From Thamnaconus septentrionalis (taxonomy: Eukaryota > Chordata > Actinopteri > Tetraodontiformes > Monacanthidae): DNA of 64,000 nt. The position numbers were made by a program, and so were the translations under genes. The notes under the pieces were generated by a model, which was not told the DNA's origin, did no database searches, and saw only the letters and a program-made list of their open reading frames with translations. Below are positions 21,186-33,846 of this stretch, piece after piece (the stretch's first letter is position 1; every line of letters starts with the position of its first letter). The stretch is taken from assembly GCA_009823395.1 (NCBI GenBank), contig CM020515.1, forward strand, positions 16,243,989 to 16,307,988, given 5' to 3'.

Positions 21186-24010
21186 CTGTCCGGCACCGTT
21201 TCCTGTCCTGTGTTTGGCTAAACACAGTACATGCTGGGGGAGCTCTGACCCTCCACAGCTCAGCGGGACGTCGACTGTGGATTTGTTAAGTTCCTCCATC
21301 AGAAGTCCTATTAGCAAACACTGGTGGGTTTTTTTTTCAGCTCTTTAAAGTGTCTATTTTCCATGTTTGGCTCGCCAACTAACGCACCAAGAACAAGAAA
21401 TGTTTGTGTTATTGTGCTGAACTCAGCTGTTTGGATTTCTTTTTATTGGGGAGGAGTTGGGGGGGTGGCTTCTTCATCTCACAACCCTGAGAATCGAACT
21501 CACAAGCTCACCATGAGACGACGGCACCGACCGCTGCTGCAGCAGCGGCCGTGTCACACGACTGAAACATAACTTGGATAAAACCATAAAGAATTCAAAG
21601 GCAACTAGAGGGAATGCTGAAAAAGTAATGAACTGCACGACGCCGTTAAAAAAGTTGAAACTTTGTGTCATCCGGTTGTACGGTGAGTCACGGCGGATGC
21701 ATAAAGCAACTCGTGCATTATGCATCCGAGGGTCCAGATTGGATTATCTGTCAAAGGCCCGATGACGAAACCCGCAGGACCTTCAGCACAGCCACTCTTG
21801 CCGTCCAAAACTTTGCGCTTATTTTGGGTCACCCGCTCCGGATGTGAGGCCATACTTTGTCTGAATAAACCATGAGTCCTCGGCTCAGCCATGATGGGAC
21901 GTTTACTTAGCAAGTTCCCAAAATAGTTTGAATGTCAAACAGCAGCAATGCTATTTGCAGAAGCACAACAGAGAGTAGTGCTGCTGCACGGTTCGGATTT
22001 TTTTTTTTTTTTTTTTTTGAAAAGAGGGGGTAAAAAAAAATCAATGCGGCGTCATACTTCTGTTTGCATGGAAATCAAAGAGAAATTGCGCACGTGCCTC
22101 GACGGATATTCCAGCCTGCAAACAGATGAATCATTATGGAGCAGCGGAATAACAGTCTGAGGTGTTCATGTTTTATTCAACAAAAAAAAGAAAGAAAAAA
22201 GCTACAGCAATACTTTAGTCATGTGATAGTTATGTATTCAGCGGCCCATGAAATTGCTCACCGTCAGGCAAATTTAGAAGAGCCGCATCCTCCCCCCCGC
22301 CCCCCTTCCCCTTTATTGCTGCAGCGCACGCAGACGCTCAGGTTCCCCTCCGAGAAAAAAAATCACGTCTGTTTCAAATCGTTCGCAATTGCCGACGAGA
22401 TCATTGGGTTTGATCGGGTGTCTGTGGTAAAGCTGCATAACAGCCCATTTTCATAAAAAAAAAGGCTCATCAGAGCCGCTGTATTCCTCTGCAGGTTAAA
22501 TGGGCGGGGAAAAAAATCTGATGCAGCTGAAGCTGAAAAAAAGGTAAAAGAAAAAAATGAAAAAAGATGCAGGGAACCATTTATGTGGCCTCAGCTGTCA
22601 GATGCTGAAAGGTGGATGGATGTTACACCCACATGACTTGGACCGAGGCACCTGCTCGACGTGAACTGCGTCGTATTGTCAGGATTTTTTTTTTTCTTTT
22701 TTGCATAGAAAACCGCCTCCGCTGTTTTCCCTGCCGCCTCCACCTTCCCACGACGCTCCAGTCGCTTGACGAGGCTGCTTCAGACGTGTCCAACTGGAAT
22801 TAGCCACGTCACCGCTGCTAATTCTCTTTTAATCCATACTAATTATTACTGCAACCTTAAGAATTATTTCTCCTGTATTTCTTCCGCCTACCAGCTCGTT
22901 CACCGAAGGGGATGGAACTGATATTCTATTTTAATAGAGCAGGAGAACTGCGATGGCTGTGGTGAAACAGGTGCAGACATTAAGTTCCGATATGAATGAC
23001 TAAAAAAAAAGCACCGATATGAAATATCTGATACTGAGATATGCTCCAATTTGTCCGGTCTGAATTATTCCCCTGTTCCTGCTCAGGTTTCTTATCAATA
23101 TTTCATCATGCTTCACCTCAATTTGAACACTTGGCTTCCAATCTGGCAACGTCACGCACGCCCTCTCATTACTGTGCTTTAGTTTGGTCCGTCTGGAGTC
23201 CAGCGCCTGCAGGGACGTGACAGGAGTTCAGGGTCGTGTTGACAATCCCGACACCCAAACTGTCAAATGTCAACGGGTCGCCCAGTGCGTCTACGAGGTA
23301 ATTGGATCTGCTGTTCTCTGCCGTCCCCACTCTGTTTTTATTTTTTGCTGTTTTTTTCTTTCCCCTCTCAAACTAAACCACAATTAGCCTTCGGAAGCAG
23401 CGGGCGAAACGGCCTCCGTGACTCCGACACCGACTGAGTCCGTCCGTACGTCCGGTCATTGATCCGCTCGCTCCGGTTTTCCTCGCCGTGTTGCAGGTAA
23501 ATCCTCTGTTGATAAACTGTGTGGGGTCAGGAAACCAGCGGCAGCCGCGCCATTACTTCATCTCAGGGCGAGGAATAAAAAATTGCGAGTCCGACTCTGA
23601 AGATCGATCTCAATTTGCCTTCAGTTCAGGGAAAAGCTGCGCACACCCACCAGGGAGAGAAAAATCCCCGTTTTGATTTTTCACTTTTGCTCTACAAACC
23701 AACCGCAGCATCTTAACTTGTCATGGAATTCGATTTTTTTTTTTTTTTTCCAGTCACTTTCATTCGCCCACTTACCCGCTCACTCTGCCGGCGGCCGGAG
23801 CAGCGCGGCGTTCGGAAAGACACTCGGGAACAGTCGAGGCAAATCTCCAAAAAATAAAATCACTGAATAAAAATTTTCTTCAACACTGTTCACGGTCGGA
23901 AGGCAGGGCAGCGTTCTGCATGGAGCAAACATGACGTTAACTGGATGTCTGTAGCCAAAATGTTCACCTCAGCTGAGGTCCTCAATAGCACAGCATGTGC
24001 GAAAAAAAAT
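21186..24010. other. Non-coding region
   Basis: T-runs at 21998-22018, 22685-22695 and 23732-23750, A-rich tracts, and moderately CpG-rich patches near 23.4-23.8 kb. No convincing frame or recognised gene. Confidence 0.5.
21466..21545 (-). mobile_element. Possible tRNA-like head of a SINE, degenerate
   Basis: On the minus strand GTGAGTTCGATTCTCAG resembles an RNA polymerase III B-box, and GTGCCGTCGTCTCATGG upstream resembles the 'gcactgtcgcctcacag' part of the same SINE module. It does not fold as a tRNA by inspection. Confidence 0.25.
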
Positions 24011-24182
24011 TTTCCATGACACTTTTGCAATATATATATACGCCTGAAAAACCACCTCGTGAGAGGGTAAAAACCTTTTAGCCATATTTGAGAGGTTTTT
24101 CCAAGTTTAGATGTTTTCATTACCTGTTTTTATTGCAATATTTAGGTTTTGCGCAATTCTAGGGGTCATGGAAACGCAGCTG
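24011..24182 (+). mobile_element. Short inverted-repeat element, copy B (opposite orientation to copy A)
   Basis: Ends in GGGGTCATGGAAACGCAGC and begins with TTTCCATGACACTTTTGC, again inverted repeats of each other. The interior segment 24079-24150 aligns with the reverse complement of copy A. The left end is degraded beyond TTTCCATGAC. A (TA) run at 24031-24041 interrupts the interior. Confidence 0.6.
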
Positions 24183-25260
24183 CGGACAATATCCAGTGCA
24201 GACTGTCTTCCCTAAATTGAACTTGTGAAAAAAACAGTTCCTCAATTATGTGGGATACCAGCCAAAATCGAAAATTATCTGGAAATATGAGTAAATATTT
24301 ATTGGCCTCAGGCTTGATGTAGAGGATAGAGCTGGATTTCAGCATTCATTCAAAAAGAAGAGTCAATTTCAGAGACAGAACCACTGGCAGCAGTAGAACT
24401 AGAAGGCGACTGGAGAACAGAAAAATGTACAAAATAATCAGAGCAGCTGAATATACAGTATATAACGATGCGTGTGCGTGAGTGTGTGTGGGCGGGGGGG
24501 TGAGTGGGTGTGTTTTTGTTCTTTAATTAGCTGTTTCTAACAATGAAACAATTACAAAACCTGACTGACAAGACATTGCTTGCGTCCTTTCTTTTACTAA
24601 TTAACAGTCACGCCAACATCTGAATTTTTGCGGAAAGAAGCAAATGAAGACCAGAGAGTAAACTACTGAGCTGTTGGTCAAAGTTAAAAGTGTGTCTTCC
24701 CCATTGAGAGTAAAAAGATGGTGAAAGACCCTTATGTCACCACTTGTAACTGTGTAAAGTGAACACGAGAGCCACTTATCGTCAGTTTTCTATACAGTGA
24801 CTCACACTTAACTTTGTTTGTTGCTAAAAACTCCTTCATTCTCTACAATGATCAGAAACTAACTTTCAGGAGAAGAAAACAGGAATGTAGACAAGCCAAG
24901 CAGAGTCTTTACTTATGGCTCTAATGGAAATGATAACACAAAATATACAATCGGACCCACAAAAGACGGTATATTTGTGTAAAATCTCCAAATATGTGGT
25001 TACACTCGCTCTGGAAACGCAGCAGGTTCAACGGATGGAAACGCTTCACACATCCAGACTGTGACTAAGCCTGAGCAGGCCGAGCGCCCCAACCTTCACG
25101 CCGGTGGGCAGGAAGATGGATTAATGGAGCAGCCTGGACGGGAGGCAAACAGACAGCCGGCAAAAACCCCACAAAGTTACTTTCATTGGACTTTGCACGT
25201 TATCGCGTTTATTGCCTTTAAAACCCGCCAAACACTACTACTACACCAGGGATTCTTCAG

Positions 25261-25293
<33 letters not shown>

Positions 25294-27000
25294 CAGTGGA
25301 ACACTAGCTTCCAACTGAGTTGTAACTTCAAAGTTTGACATTTTTACCCAAAAGAGAAGGAACATCCTTCAAGTCCTCAGAAGAGACAAACCAGGATATT
25401 CCTGTCACTAGATGGCGATATTGGCGATGTGTCATCAGTCCCTGTAATGAAATGTAGAAATCAGGTTACAAAGTGGAAACAAAGCAACTAGTCGGCATGG
25501 CAACGTTCAACCGTGCAAGTTGCTATTGGCGTCTAGGTCGAGTAGTGTCCTGGTTTCCGCGTCTGACAACATGTATCTGTTGTGGTCGCTACCAGTCACA
25601 TTCTCCCAGGTATCCAGGAAGCGAAAAAATTGCAACATTAGTGCCTCTTCCGCACATTTGTTGTTATCTAGCAACGAAAACAGCAATTTGTGGGGGTTTT
25701 TAATCAGAACTTACAGCGTAATTCTCCAAGGTTCACATTTAAGAAAAGCAGGGAAAAGGTGGAAACCAGTCTCGAAACAGCGGCTCTAATGTAACATCTG
25801 AGGGATTTGCAGACGGAGCGCAGTGGGCGCCGTGAGTTCTGACAGGCAGCAGATGTCGACCTCAAGCTCACAATCTTGGCCAAATCAGCTGAAAGCCGGC
25901 CAGCATCAGTTAATAGCCCAATTCCATCTCCCGAGTCTGACCTTTAACCCCTCGACCTCCTGGCACTCACTCAGCGGCTGGAGGCGGCAGAGACCCTGTC
26001 CTCCGAAATGGGACGACGCGTCAAGAACACGTGAGACCGTCGGTGTTTCTGCCAGAGTCAGGCGGTCAGGCGGGTCACACGTCTGGGATGCAGGCGTCTC
26101 TTTATGTCGCATGACAAAATGCAATCAAGACGCGAGGCGGACGCCAGTTCATGTTAGCGAAATGGCTCGCAGTAGGATGGCTGGATCAGCAAATGAGTTG
26201 TGATTATTTCTTGTGCAATCTTGATCATTTATCTACTGGGAAAACACCTCGGTTTGTGGGTGGGGTAGTTTGTCAAAGCCATGGAATTCCTTGGGGGATA
26301 TTCAGAGAACATACCGTGAAGTGCGGTGTGTGAAGTGCGATCCCAGAAAATTGGAATTTCCAGGGTTGTTAAGCTCCACCTATTTAATCTGTGCAAGAAT
26401 CAGGAGAAGCTACGCCCGAACGGGAACAGCTGAGTCAGGCGAAGGCGGAAGTGCCGGATTCTTCCTCCTGCATATAATTGTTTTTTTTTCCGAGACTTTG
26501 CAGGTGGGAATTTTTTTTAAATTCAACCTGCCTGCATGTCACCATTCATTTGAACTCGCCAGCGCTAGTGAGCGCCGACTGAGCGGACAGATGACTGTGC
26601 ACAGTGTTCGTCCCCCAGCGGCCCATTCAAGACAATTCAAGCAATGTCTGTGAAAACACAACCACGGAAAACTCATTTCTGTTTAATTCACAGTGCCGTT
26701 CCAAGAGAGTTGGTGTCATTAATGAGCTCTGACTCTTGGCGACTCCGCCCCCTCCCTGGCGAGGTTCGACAATGCCCTCAAAATGCCCCCGTTGCCTTTC
26801 AGAGAACAAAATAACAATGCCGCCAAACGCATCCCACATCTCCAGTAGCTGAATTTGTTGTTTTTTTTCCTCCTCAATCCTTCCAACTGCTAGTCCGCCG
26901 CATACCAAGTAACTTCCTGGTCATATTTTCTGAAATATTTTTCTGAAACTGGTGTCAAAACGCTGCCTGGGATGCAGCATGTGGACGCTGCGCATGCAGA
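24183..27000. other. Non-coding region, partly repeat-derived
   Basis: Contains G-rich (24490-24515) and (GA)n tracts and a partial inverted-repeat terminus (TGGAAACGCAGC, 25012-25023). A 'cactagatggcgat' motif (25407 on) resembles wording found inside fish transposons. No gene recognised; frames of 90-130 codons near 25.8-26.6 kb lack domain features. Confidence 0.5.
25268..25293 (+). repeat. (GA)13 microsatellite
   Basis: Perfect GA dinucleotide array. Confidence 0.9.
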
Positions 27001-27003
27001 TTT

Positions 27004-27118
27004 TATACATATACTGTACATATATGTATATATATATATATATGCACACATATATATATATATATACACATATATATATACACACATACATGTATACATA
27101 GATATATGTATACTGTAA
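27004..27118. repeat. Compound (TA)n/(CATA)n microsatellite
   Basis: Alternating TATA, CACATA and GTATA units over about 115 bp. The tyrosine/isoleucine-rich minus-strand frames here are artefacts of the repeat. Confidence 0.9.
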
Positions 27119-27294
27119 ATAGATCACAGATCAAAAGTGTGCAGCGCACCACTGAATAGGACTTCAACCTCTGCGGAGAATTAAAGGGGAAAAACGGCCT
27201 TCTGTGTCCTCCAGGATGTGCAGGAAACTCCTCTGGTGTTATTCCGAGAGGGTCACATCCCATTTTAGATCTAATATATTTCATTACTTTTTCA

Positions 27295-27430
27295 TGGCAC
27301 GGCCGCGGCGAATGCTCCATTCCAAATGACCGGAGGGGTGTTGATTAATTTCAGATAGCGGCGTCGGCCCTTTGATGGAGCGCCTTTTTATCGCAGCTGT
27401 TGCATATTCCTGCGGCCGCTGTGATGTCAG
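27295..27430. promoter_or_regulatory. Candidate conserved non-coding element
   Basis: Repeat-free block with GTTGATTAATTTCAG (27340 on), TTTTTATCGCAGCTG and NotI-like GCGGCCGC (27412-27419). No coding potential. Judged by texture only. Confidence 0.25.
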
Positions 27431-30400
27431 CGCGCCGTGCAGCCACCGCGGGAGTCGACTCACAGGAAGTAGAGGAAGCACGCGGATCTGGAAAAATGTT
27501 GACATGAAGACTTAGATAAAGCGCTGGTGCGTGACCACTTCATCTTGGTGGGAAGATAAGATTTATTCCATGGATTAATTTATGCACGAGACCGCCCCGT
27601 CTGTACTTAAAAATGATAATTTTGCACGTTTGGTGTATTATTTCTTTGTCACAGCCATAAATCTTTATTTTCCCCCTTTAGAAGGCAAGCAACAATATCT
27701 GGTCATTTTTAGAGGCAAATTATTACACACAAAAATATAATAAAAAGTTCAACATTAACGGTTCATCTTGCTGCTGGTTACATGAAGTTGCTTTGTTTCT
27801 TGGTTCCATGCAGTGACTTGCTGACAAGGTGTTTTGACTCTGTATCACTGTGTCACCAAGTGCGAAGTGGAGGACGTCAACGGCCTGTATACCCTGGAGG
27901 AGCAAAGTGTTTAAGAAAGAAGAACTCTATTGTGGATGAAGGGGACATTCTCTTATCATTGTTTTACAAACACGTTTTTAAAAAAAAAAATCTAACATGG
28001 TTGACAAACTGTTAATGGAAATTCCATTGACTTCGATTTAGCCTAGTCAATCTTCTTATATCCCCTATTGACATTCTAGCAGCTGCATTTTGAAAATATC
28101 TAATTGTTTCACTGTTACACTGTTGGAAAGCCTGTTTGTTCCTCTTTGAAACGGTGCCACATTTGTAAGGAAAACAACCAGCTGAGTCTGTGATTAAAAT
28201 TTGAAAAAAAAAGAAAATAAAATTGGCCAAATCCTCTTTGCCAATGTCAACATGCAATTTATTCCCCAGCTGCTATTGACTTTCTAGTGTTCTGGCAATG
28301 AATGTTGAATGCATGAAGGTGTCGAGGTTGGAGCAGATTCTGCCTGCAGCAGGTGGATGGTGGAGTCAAAGCTCCAGAGAAGACGCAGTAAAAAGAGACG
28401 ACCTGCCGGCGGCCCAGAGATCAATTCTGGTGGGATCTGTGTGCGACACACGTGACTCAGGAGAAATGCAGGTTGAGGTGAGCAGTGAGTGAATGCACTG
28501 TTTGTCAGTTTGTCTCAGTCCTCCAGGCTTCAGTCATCCGGTCCAGCACCAAGCAAGAGTCACCAGCTGAACGAGCTGTTTGGCGCTGCAAGATTTTGGC
28601 AGATTAGGAGAATGTTTTTTACCCCACAGTCAAGGATTCAGAGCCAAGAAGCATTGTTGCAAAAAAAAAAAAATAGTCTCCCAAAATTTGCTTACTTTTT
28701 GTGCCAAATTCGATTTTGCAATTTTCAAGTTGCAAGAGCCGTAAATGTATCCGTATTATTACACCGGGTGCTAAGTTCACAAGTAACTTGACGGCATTAA
28801 TTGCTGGGATTAATTTTCAACAATATTCAGAGGGTGGGCGGGTGGTAATTTCAAGGCCTGGTGGGCAGCCGTAAACAGTGTCGCGGCTCCAAAACAAGCT
28901 CATAAACTTGCGGTAATGCTCGTTAAACACAAGGAAAAGGAAGAATAAAAAAACTCAGAGGAGCTTCTATAGTGTTTGTTCTTTAATACGCCATTAAAAT
29001 AAAGAAGTCACGTTTGTCCTTAAGATTTTTTTTTTCCAAGGATGCGATTTGGATTTCATTAGAACGTGTTGGAAGGCCAACAGCAGCCGAGCAGCGCAGC
29101 CACGGCTCCACGCGCAGACGCACATCCATTCGCTGCAAAAGAGAACGCAATTAAATAAAGATGCATCAAGCTCTTCGCCGACTGTAGGGGGTTCACGCGC
29201 TGGCTGCCGCGCCGCAGCGAGGCGCCTGACAAGTCACTTCAGACTTCCTAATGCAACAACGTTACATTATTTCTCTTTAGGAAGCCGCTGCCCGGCGGCT
29301 CGAATTCACGGAATCGTTTGCCTGCTCGCCTGGCGATCCGGCTGATCCATCGACTGTTTGGTGTAATGACGCCACGCTCTGCAGTTTGTTGCAGAGAATG
29401 AACATTGGACTTTACTTTAAAATCAGAACGATCCCGGAGAACGTAACTTAAGCCCCTTTTCCACTGGCCAAAAAAAGTAATGTAGTCCCGCTATTAATCT
29501 GCATTTGGTGGCAGTGGAAAAGGCTCACCGAGCCGCGCTGAAACGCAAGGGACTCGGGTTGAAATCGGCTCGACTTTTTTGCTGCAGTACCTCGAGTGGC
29601 CTCTGGGAAAAATCGGCGCGCCGCCATATTGTCCGTACGGTATCTAGTTCTTTTAACACATCCATGAGACTTGAGAATCGATGATGAATCAGATCGACCA
29701 GATCGACCTACTCATAAACCTGACGATGCGCAACGACACACTGCAAACTCTGCAAATGACGCGGAAAGTATAAGGTCACATGTCAAACGCTGTTGTGTTT
29801 GTTTATTTTGTTTGTTTGTTTCTTTGCAGTCTAATACTGTACGTCGCGGTCCGCTGAACCGTTCCGCTCAATTTGCCGTTTTTCACTTTGACAGTCGGAA
29901 ACACAGGCTGCCAGCTGAGGGTCCGTGAACGGGGCCGGAGAAGGTCACAACAATAAGAATAAATAAAGAAATAAACACAAATTTGAATTCCCAAGCCACC
30001 TGGTCCGAAAAGAAGTGTGACTGGCTCGTCCCTCCCTGGGTGACGACGATCGCAGTGTCCCCCGAGCGAAGAATTAGCGACTCTTAATGCTCCAGTGAAG
30101 CTGCTAATTGGCCTAAAGTAGACCCGAGGAAACGCCGCCTCTTCATGGACGGCTCCCGTCTGTGGGAGATTGGAACTGCGAGCACACCGGCCTTTTAGGT
30201 TGGCTTTTTAATGTTTTTCCACACAGACAGAATAAGCAACAGTTGGTGTCTCTGCCACCTCCAAATAAGTTCAAATTTACGCCACATCTGAATAACTGTG
30301 GTGAATTCTCATATTTAAGAATGAAAAAAAAAAACATTCAAACCACTGAAGAGGATGTGACTGTGTTTCCATTGTCCATCCATTAGTTTATCATCATTCA

Positions 30401-30956
30401 CTGACGTCCATTTAAACACAATCACATCAGGTGAGTTGTTTCTTTTTTTTGTGCTCAACTGTTCTTTTGTCAGCATCATCATATTCACACACATCACAGA
30501 CACAGACACACACACATACACACAGAAACACACACGGCCGCAGCAGCCTCTCATTATTTATTTGAAGATGTGAGTGGAATCTGAAGCTTGTTACTAACCG
30601 CCGCCGCTTGCTGCTAAAAATAGCCGGCAGGTGCAGCTGGAAATCCATAATCACAGGGAACCTGTGGGACTTTCTCCGTTTGCCGTACAGCGGTGTGAGT
30701 TCATTGAAGGGGGGCGTAGGGCGGTGAGGGGGGTCATAATAAAGGCAAAGTATGAAGAAAAAAAAATCAACAACAGCAACAAAGCGAGGCCACGGGGAAA
30801 CACTGCTGAGGAGACCTTTTCCATTCCCTGGGACCTTTAAGCCGCCTGAGTTTCACCGGGAGTCATTCTTCAGGATCGTGTTTACGCCGCCGCCGCCGCT
30901 TCCACCGCCGCCGCTCGGCTGGCCCTCTTTTTGTTTTTTCATTCTTTTTTTTTGAG
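27431..30956. other. Non-coding region
   Basis: AT-rich to 29.0 kb, CpG-richer at 29.05-29.35 kb. Contains an imperfect (CA)n stretch (30485-30536), an A-run at 28661-28673 and an inverted-repeat fragment at 29455-29523 (listed). No gene recognised. Confidence 0.5.
29455..29523. mobile_element. Small inverted-repeat fragment (CCTTTTCCACTG ... CAGTGGAAAAGG)
   Basis: A perfect 12-bp inverted repeat (29455-29466 and 29512-29523) separated by 45 bp. The 'ccttttccactgg' terminus is common in fish non-autonomous DNA transposons. It may be an internal or subterminal part of a larger element continuing to about 29630. Confidence 0.4.
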
Positions 30957-31080
30957 GCGTGATGACCTTTTCAGCTTTCACGAGAAGCATTTTATATCAA
31001 ATCCCCCTCGAGCACTTTGGCTTTAATTCATGCCGAGGCTCTATTGTACCATCCGGGGGTTTGAACTCTCCAAATGAAAG
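30957..31080. promoter_or_regulatory. Candidate conserved non-coding element
   Basis: Complex repeat-free sequence with TGATGACCTTTTCAGC (30960 on), TTTATATCAAATCC and GGCTTTAATTCATG. No frame. It ends just before the (CGGA)n array. Confidence 0.25.
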
Positions 31081-31093
31081 ATCAGCTGAGTGT

Positions 31094-31121
31094 CGGACGG
31101 ACGGACGGACGGACGGACGGA
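31094..31121 (+). repeat. (CGGA)7 microsatellite
   Basis: Seven perfect CGGA units, which give the RTDGRTDG-type repeats in the local frames. Confidence 0.95.
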
Positions 31122-31440
31122 GGCACAGTTTTGTTGGTCGGCCCCCCCTCGCTGCAGCCAACCAGACGAGGAAGCCGAAACACTTGCAGACTGAAAGCAC
31201 CGTCTCTCTCTCTCATTGAGTTTTTAGTCTCTGCGGATCCCAGAACCAGTTGGAGTGAAGTAGTGACGCAACAAGAGGCAGGAGGTGAAGGAGCGGAGAA
31301 GCGACTGCTGGCCGGCAGAAACCACAGAAGAAGAGCAGAAAGACGAGGGAAAAAAGCTGCTTTGACTTGGGAACAACTGCCGCTTCAAGAGATGTTTTTT
31401 TATTTTCCTATTCAGAGCTCGAGGATATTTTTGGATTCCA

Positions 31441-31585
31441 TGAGTCACAGAAACAGCCGGGCATCACGTTTCCACCGACGTCATCGCCGTCACGTCACGA
31501 CCCGCTGAACAGCGACGCCGTTCCGCTCCGACGCTTCGTCACCGGCCGGATCAGATCGCGTCACCGGAAGCCGTCATGTGACCTG
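31441..31585. promoter_or_regulatory. Cluster of bZIP-type sites (AP-1 and CRE-like)
   Basis: TGAGTCA (31441-31447, perfect AP-1), GACGTCAT (31477-31484, CRE-like), CACGTCACGA (31491-31500, CRE half-sites) and further GCGTCACCGG and GTCATGTGACC within 145 bp of CpG-rich DNA. Density of such sites suggests a stimulus-responsive enhancer or promoter. No transcript seen. Confidence 0.3.
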
Positions 31586-32455
31586 AGGAGCGCCGTCGGC
31601 TCTCTGACCGCCTCTCTGTGAACTTTTGCGAACTCCCGCTAATTATTTGGACATCAAACGCGAGAGGCCGATGCTGCCTTTATTACCTCAACGTGGAAGA
31701 TTAATTGGTTCTGCTGAAAAAAAAAAACAAAAAAACAAAGCAGCGTTGCAACAACGCAGGAACACGTCTTTGACACGGCTTCTGCTGTAATTATATTTTA
31801 AAGCGCACCTTAAACAGACGCAGGTCAACCTGGAGATCAGCAGGGAATATGGAAGCTTGTATTTAAGGATTTTTTCTGTTTATATTAATGAATGAACGGC
31901 AGCAGATAACAGAGCTGCAGTTGGCTGGAGGGGCGGAGGAGCGTCTGCTCAATTTGCAGAGGTGTCTAGTTTGTTATAATAAGAATTTGTTTTATTGCGT
32001 TGCAGCTTCAAAGCCATTTACAATAAAGCAATTACATACACATAGTACAGGACAGAAAAAAGATTAAAACGTTCAGAATCATTTTTTTATGCCAAAGACA
32101 AGGAATCGTTGCTTCATTAAAAGTCAACCTGCCGGACCAGAGAGTCGTCATTAGGTTTGAATGAAAATTAGGCAAATACAACCCAGATAATCTTTTGCTT
32201 TTATTTTCAACCCAGAAATTGCTTTTCTTAAGTAATGACGCAGAGGCGGCAGGGAGGGAGATGATGAAAGGAAGCTCTTCTCCCGCCGTTCCGCTCGGCA
32301 ACGGCCGCCGATGCATTCAGGGTTGTGGGAGTTTTTGAGGCAAAGCTAACCAGAGGGTGTGGAGAGCAGGGCTCAGGGAGGGTAATTGGGACTGAGCCGA
32401 CTTTAACAGCATTCAGAGGAGGAATTTTCTGGACGTTTTACAGTGCCCCCGCACG

Positions 32456-32464
32456 CACACACAC

Positions 32465-32496
<32 letters not shown>
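32456..32496 (+). repeat. (CA)n microsatellite
   Basis: About 20 CA units with a single interruption (CCTA at 32464-32467). Confidence 0.95.
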
Positions 32497-32499
<3 letters not shown>

Positions 32500-33050
32500 A
32501 CCCTGCAGCGCAGAGCAGCAAAATGAGTGGAAAGAGGGGAAAAAAGAAATCAAACACGGTGCTGGTGGGAGAACGTCAGGATGAGACGCCGGCGGCGTAA
32601 CAACCCAGTTCAGAGTCTCTTGTGCTGAACGAACAGGCCTCTGTGAAATCCACCCCTCACCCGCCCCCCCCCCCTTCCCTCTCCTCCTCCGCCCCCGATT
32701 ATTTAGCATCTGCCAATCAAGATGCAGGTCGTTTCAAAGCAGCGGCGGAGCGGTGTCACACCCGCACTCCGTTCGACGACCCCATCAGCAGCGCCAACTC
32801 CGCCCCTCTGAGTGGCCACGCCCACTTCCACCCCTCATGACAAACGCTGTGAAGTGTCGATTGGATTACGAGCTCTGCTTCGCTGTCCGCCGGTACTAAT
32901 TTGGAGACAAATCAGGCACCTTTGTTTGGAGAGAAACGCTGCGGCCTGACCAAAGCACCAAGCGGCGGCTGCGGCGGTGGCAGCGGTAGCGGCGTTGGCA
33001 GAGGCCGCTGCTGTAGCCCAACAACTAACAAGACACTGCAGGATGTTTGG

Positions 33051-33077
33051 CAGCAACAACAACAAAAACAACAACAT
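33051..33077 (+). repeat. (CAA)n imperfect microsatellite
   Basis: CAA/ACA triplets with one AAAA interruption. Confidence 0.8.
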
Positions 33078-33234
33078 GTTCCACTGGAGACGGTGGATTG
33101 AATCTTTTGTATCTGCTGCCTCCAAATCCACAGGCGGGAGAGAAGGCGGCTGTTCCTCAGTGGCTTTTAAAAGAAAGAAATAAAATAAAACGGATGCCGT
33201 CAGAAGCGGCGGGAGAGCGGCGACGGACGCCGTG

Positions 33235-33480
33235 ACGGCTCTTGTGTTGCAACATCCCGCCCAATTAATGGCTCGGCAGCAGAGGAGGTTTGTCGGCGGC
33301 GCTCATTGATTGCGCGTTATTAAAAACTCCCCGACGCCACCCGTCTCCCCCGTCTGCTCCGTCCGCTCCTCCTAATTTGGAGGCTTTGCCATCGCCATCG
33401 ATCCCTCCTTGATATTCCCTTCAGCCGGCCTGTCGGGGAGCCTCCACCATTGCTCACCCACATGTCAATTACAGCTGGAA
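33235..33480. promoter_or_regulatory. Candidate conserved non-coding element
   Basis: CCAATTAATGG (33261-33271), CTCATTGATTGCGCG, GCCATCGCCATCGATCC and TGTCAATTACAGCTG (33463-33477; a TALE-type TGTCA next to TAATT and an E-box). Repeat-free with no frame. One of the better enhancer-like blocks in the window. Confidence 0.35.
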
Positions 33481-33808
33481 AGGCGGAAGGAGGGAGGGGC
33501 GCCACTCGGTCTTGATGAAGGAGGACGTGGCTGAGGAGTTGAAAGGTTTGTTTCGGTTAAGGGAGAGGGAGTTAGGCGTCCGGGGGAGGGGCGTCGAGGG
33601 AATATAGTCCTTCTGGACGAGGGGCAATAAATGAAGTGGAAAATGTGCAAAAAGGAACGATGCCTAATGTTTGTGTCTGACCCTCAATTTGAACCCAGTG
33701 AACCCATCCAACACGGAACACGCAAGTACTTCAACTGTGATTAGGAGAAAATTAGACAAATTAACAAATAAAATCTGGATCTATCCAAGTCCCAGAACAA
33801 CAGCACCA

Positions 33809-33846
33809 ACAATAATAACAATAATAATAATAATAATAATAATAAT
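33809..33846 (+). repeat. (AAT)n microsatellite
   Basis: About twelve AAT/AAC units, the last ten nearly perfect. Confidence 0.9.

Larger units (their letters stand above)
31622..33234. other. Non-coding region
   Basis: Contains a (CA)n microsatellite (32456-32496), a C-run near 32665, a GGC/CAG-rich imperfect stretch (32960-33005) and a (CAA)n stretch (33051-33077). No gene recognised. Confidence 0.5.

Noticed and set aside
31074..31508. 144-codon plus frame starting at ATG
   Set aside because: Its start is the (CGGA)7 array and its end is arginine/histidine-rich CpG DNA; no family resemblance.
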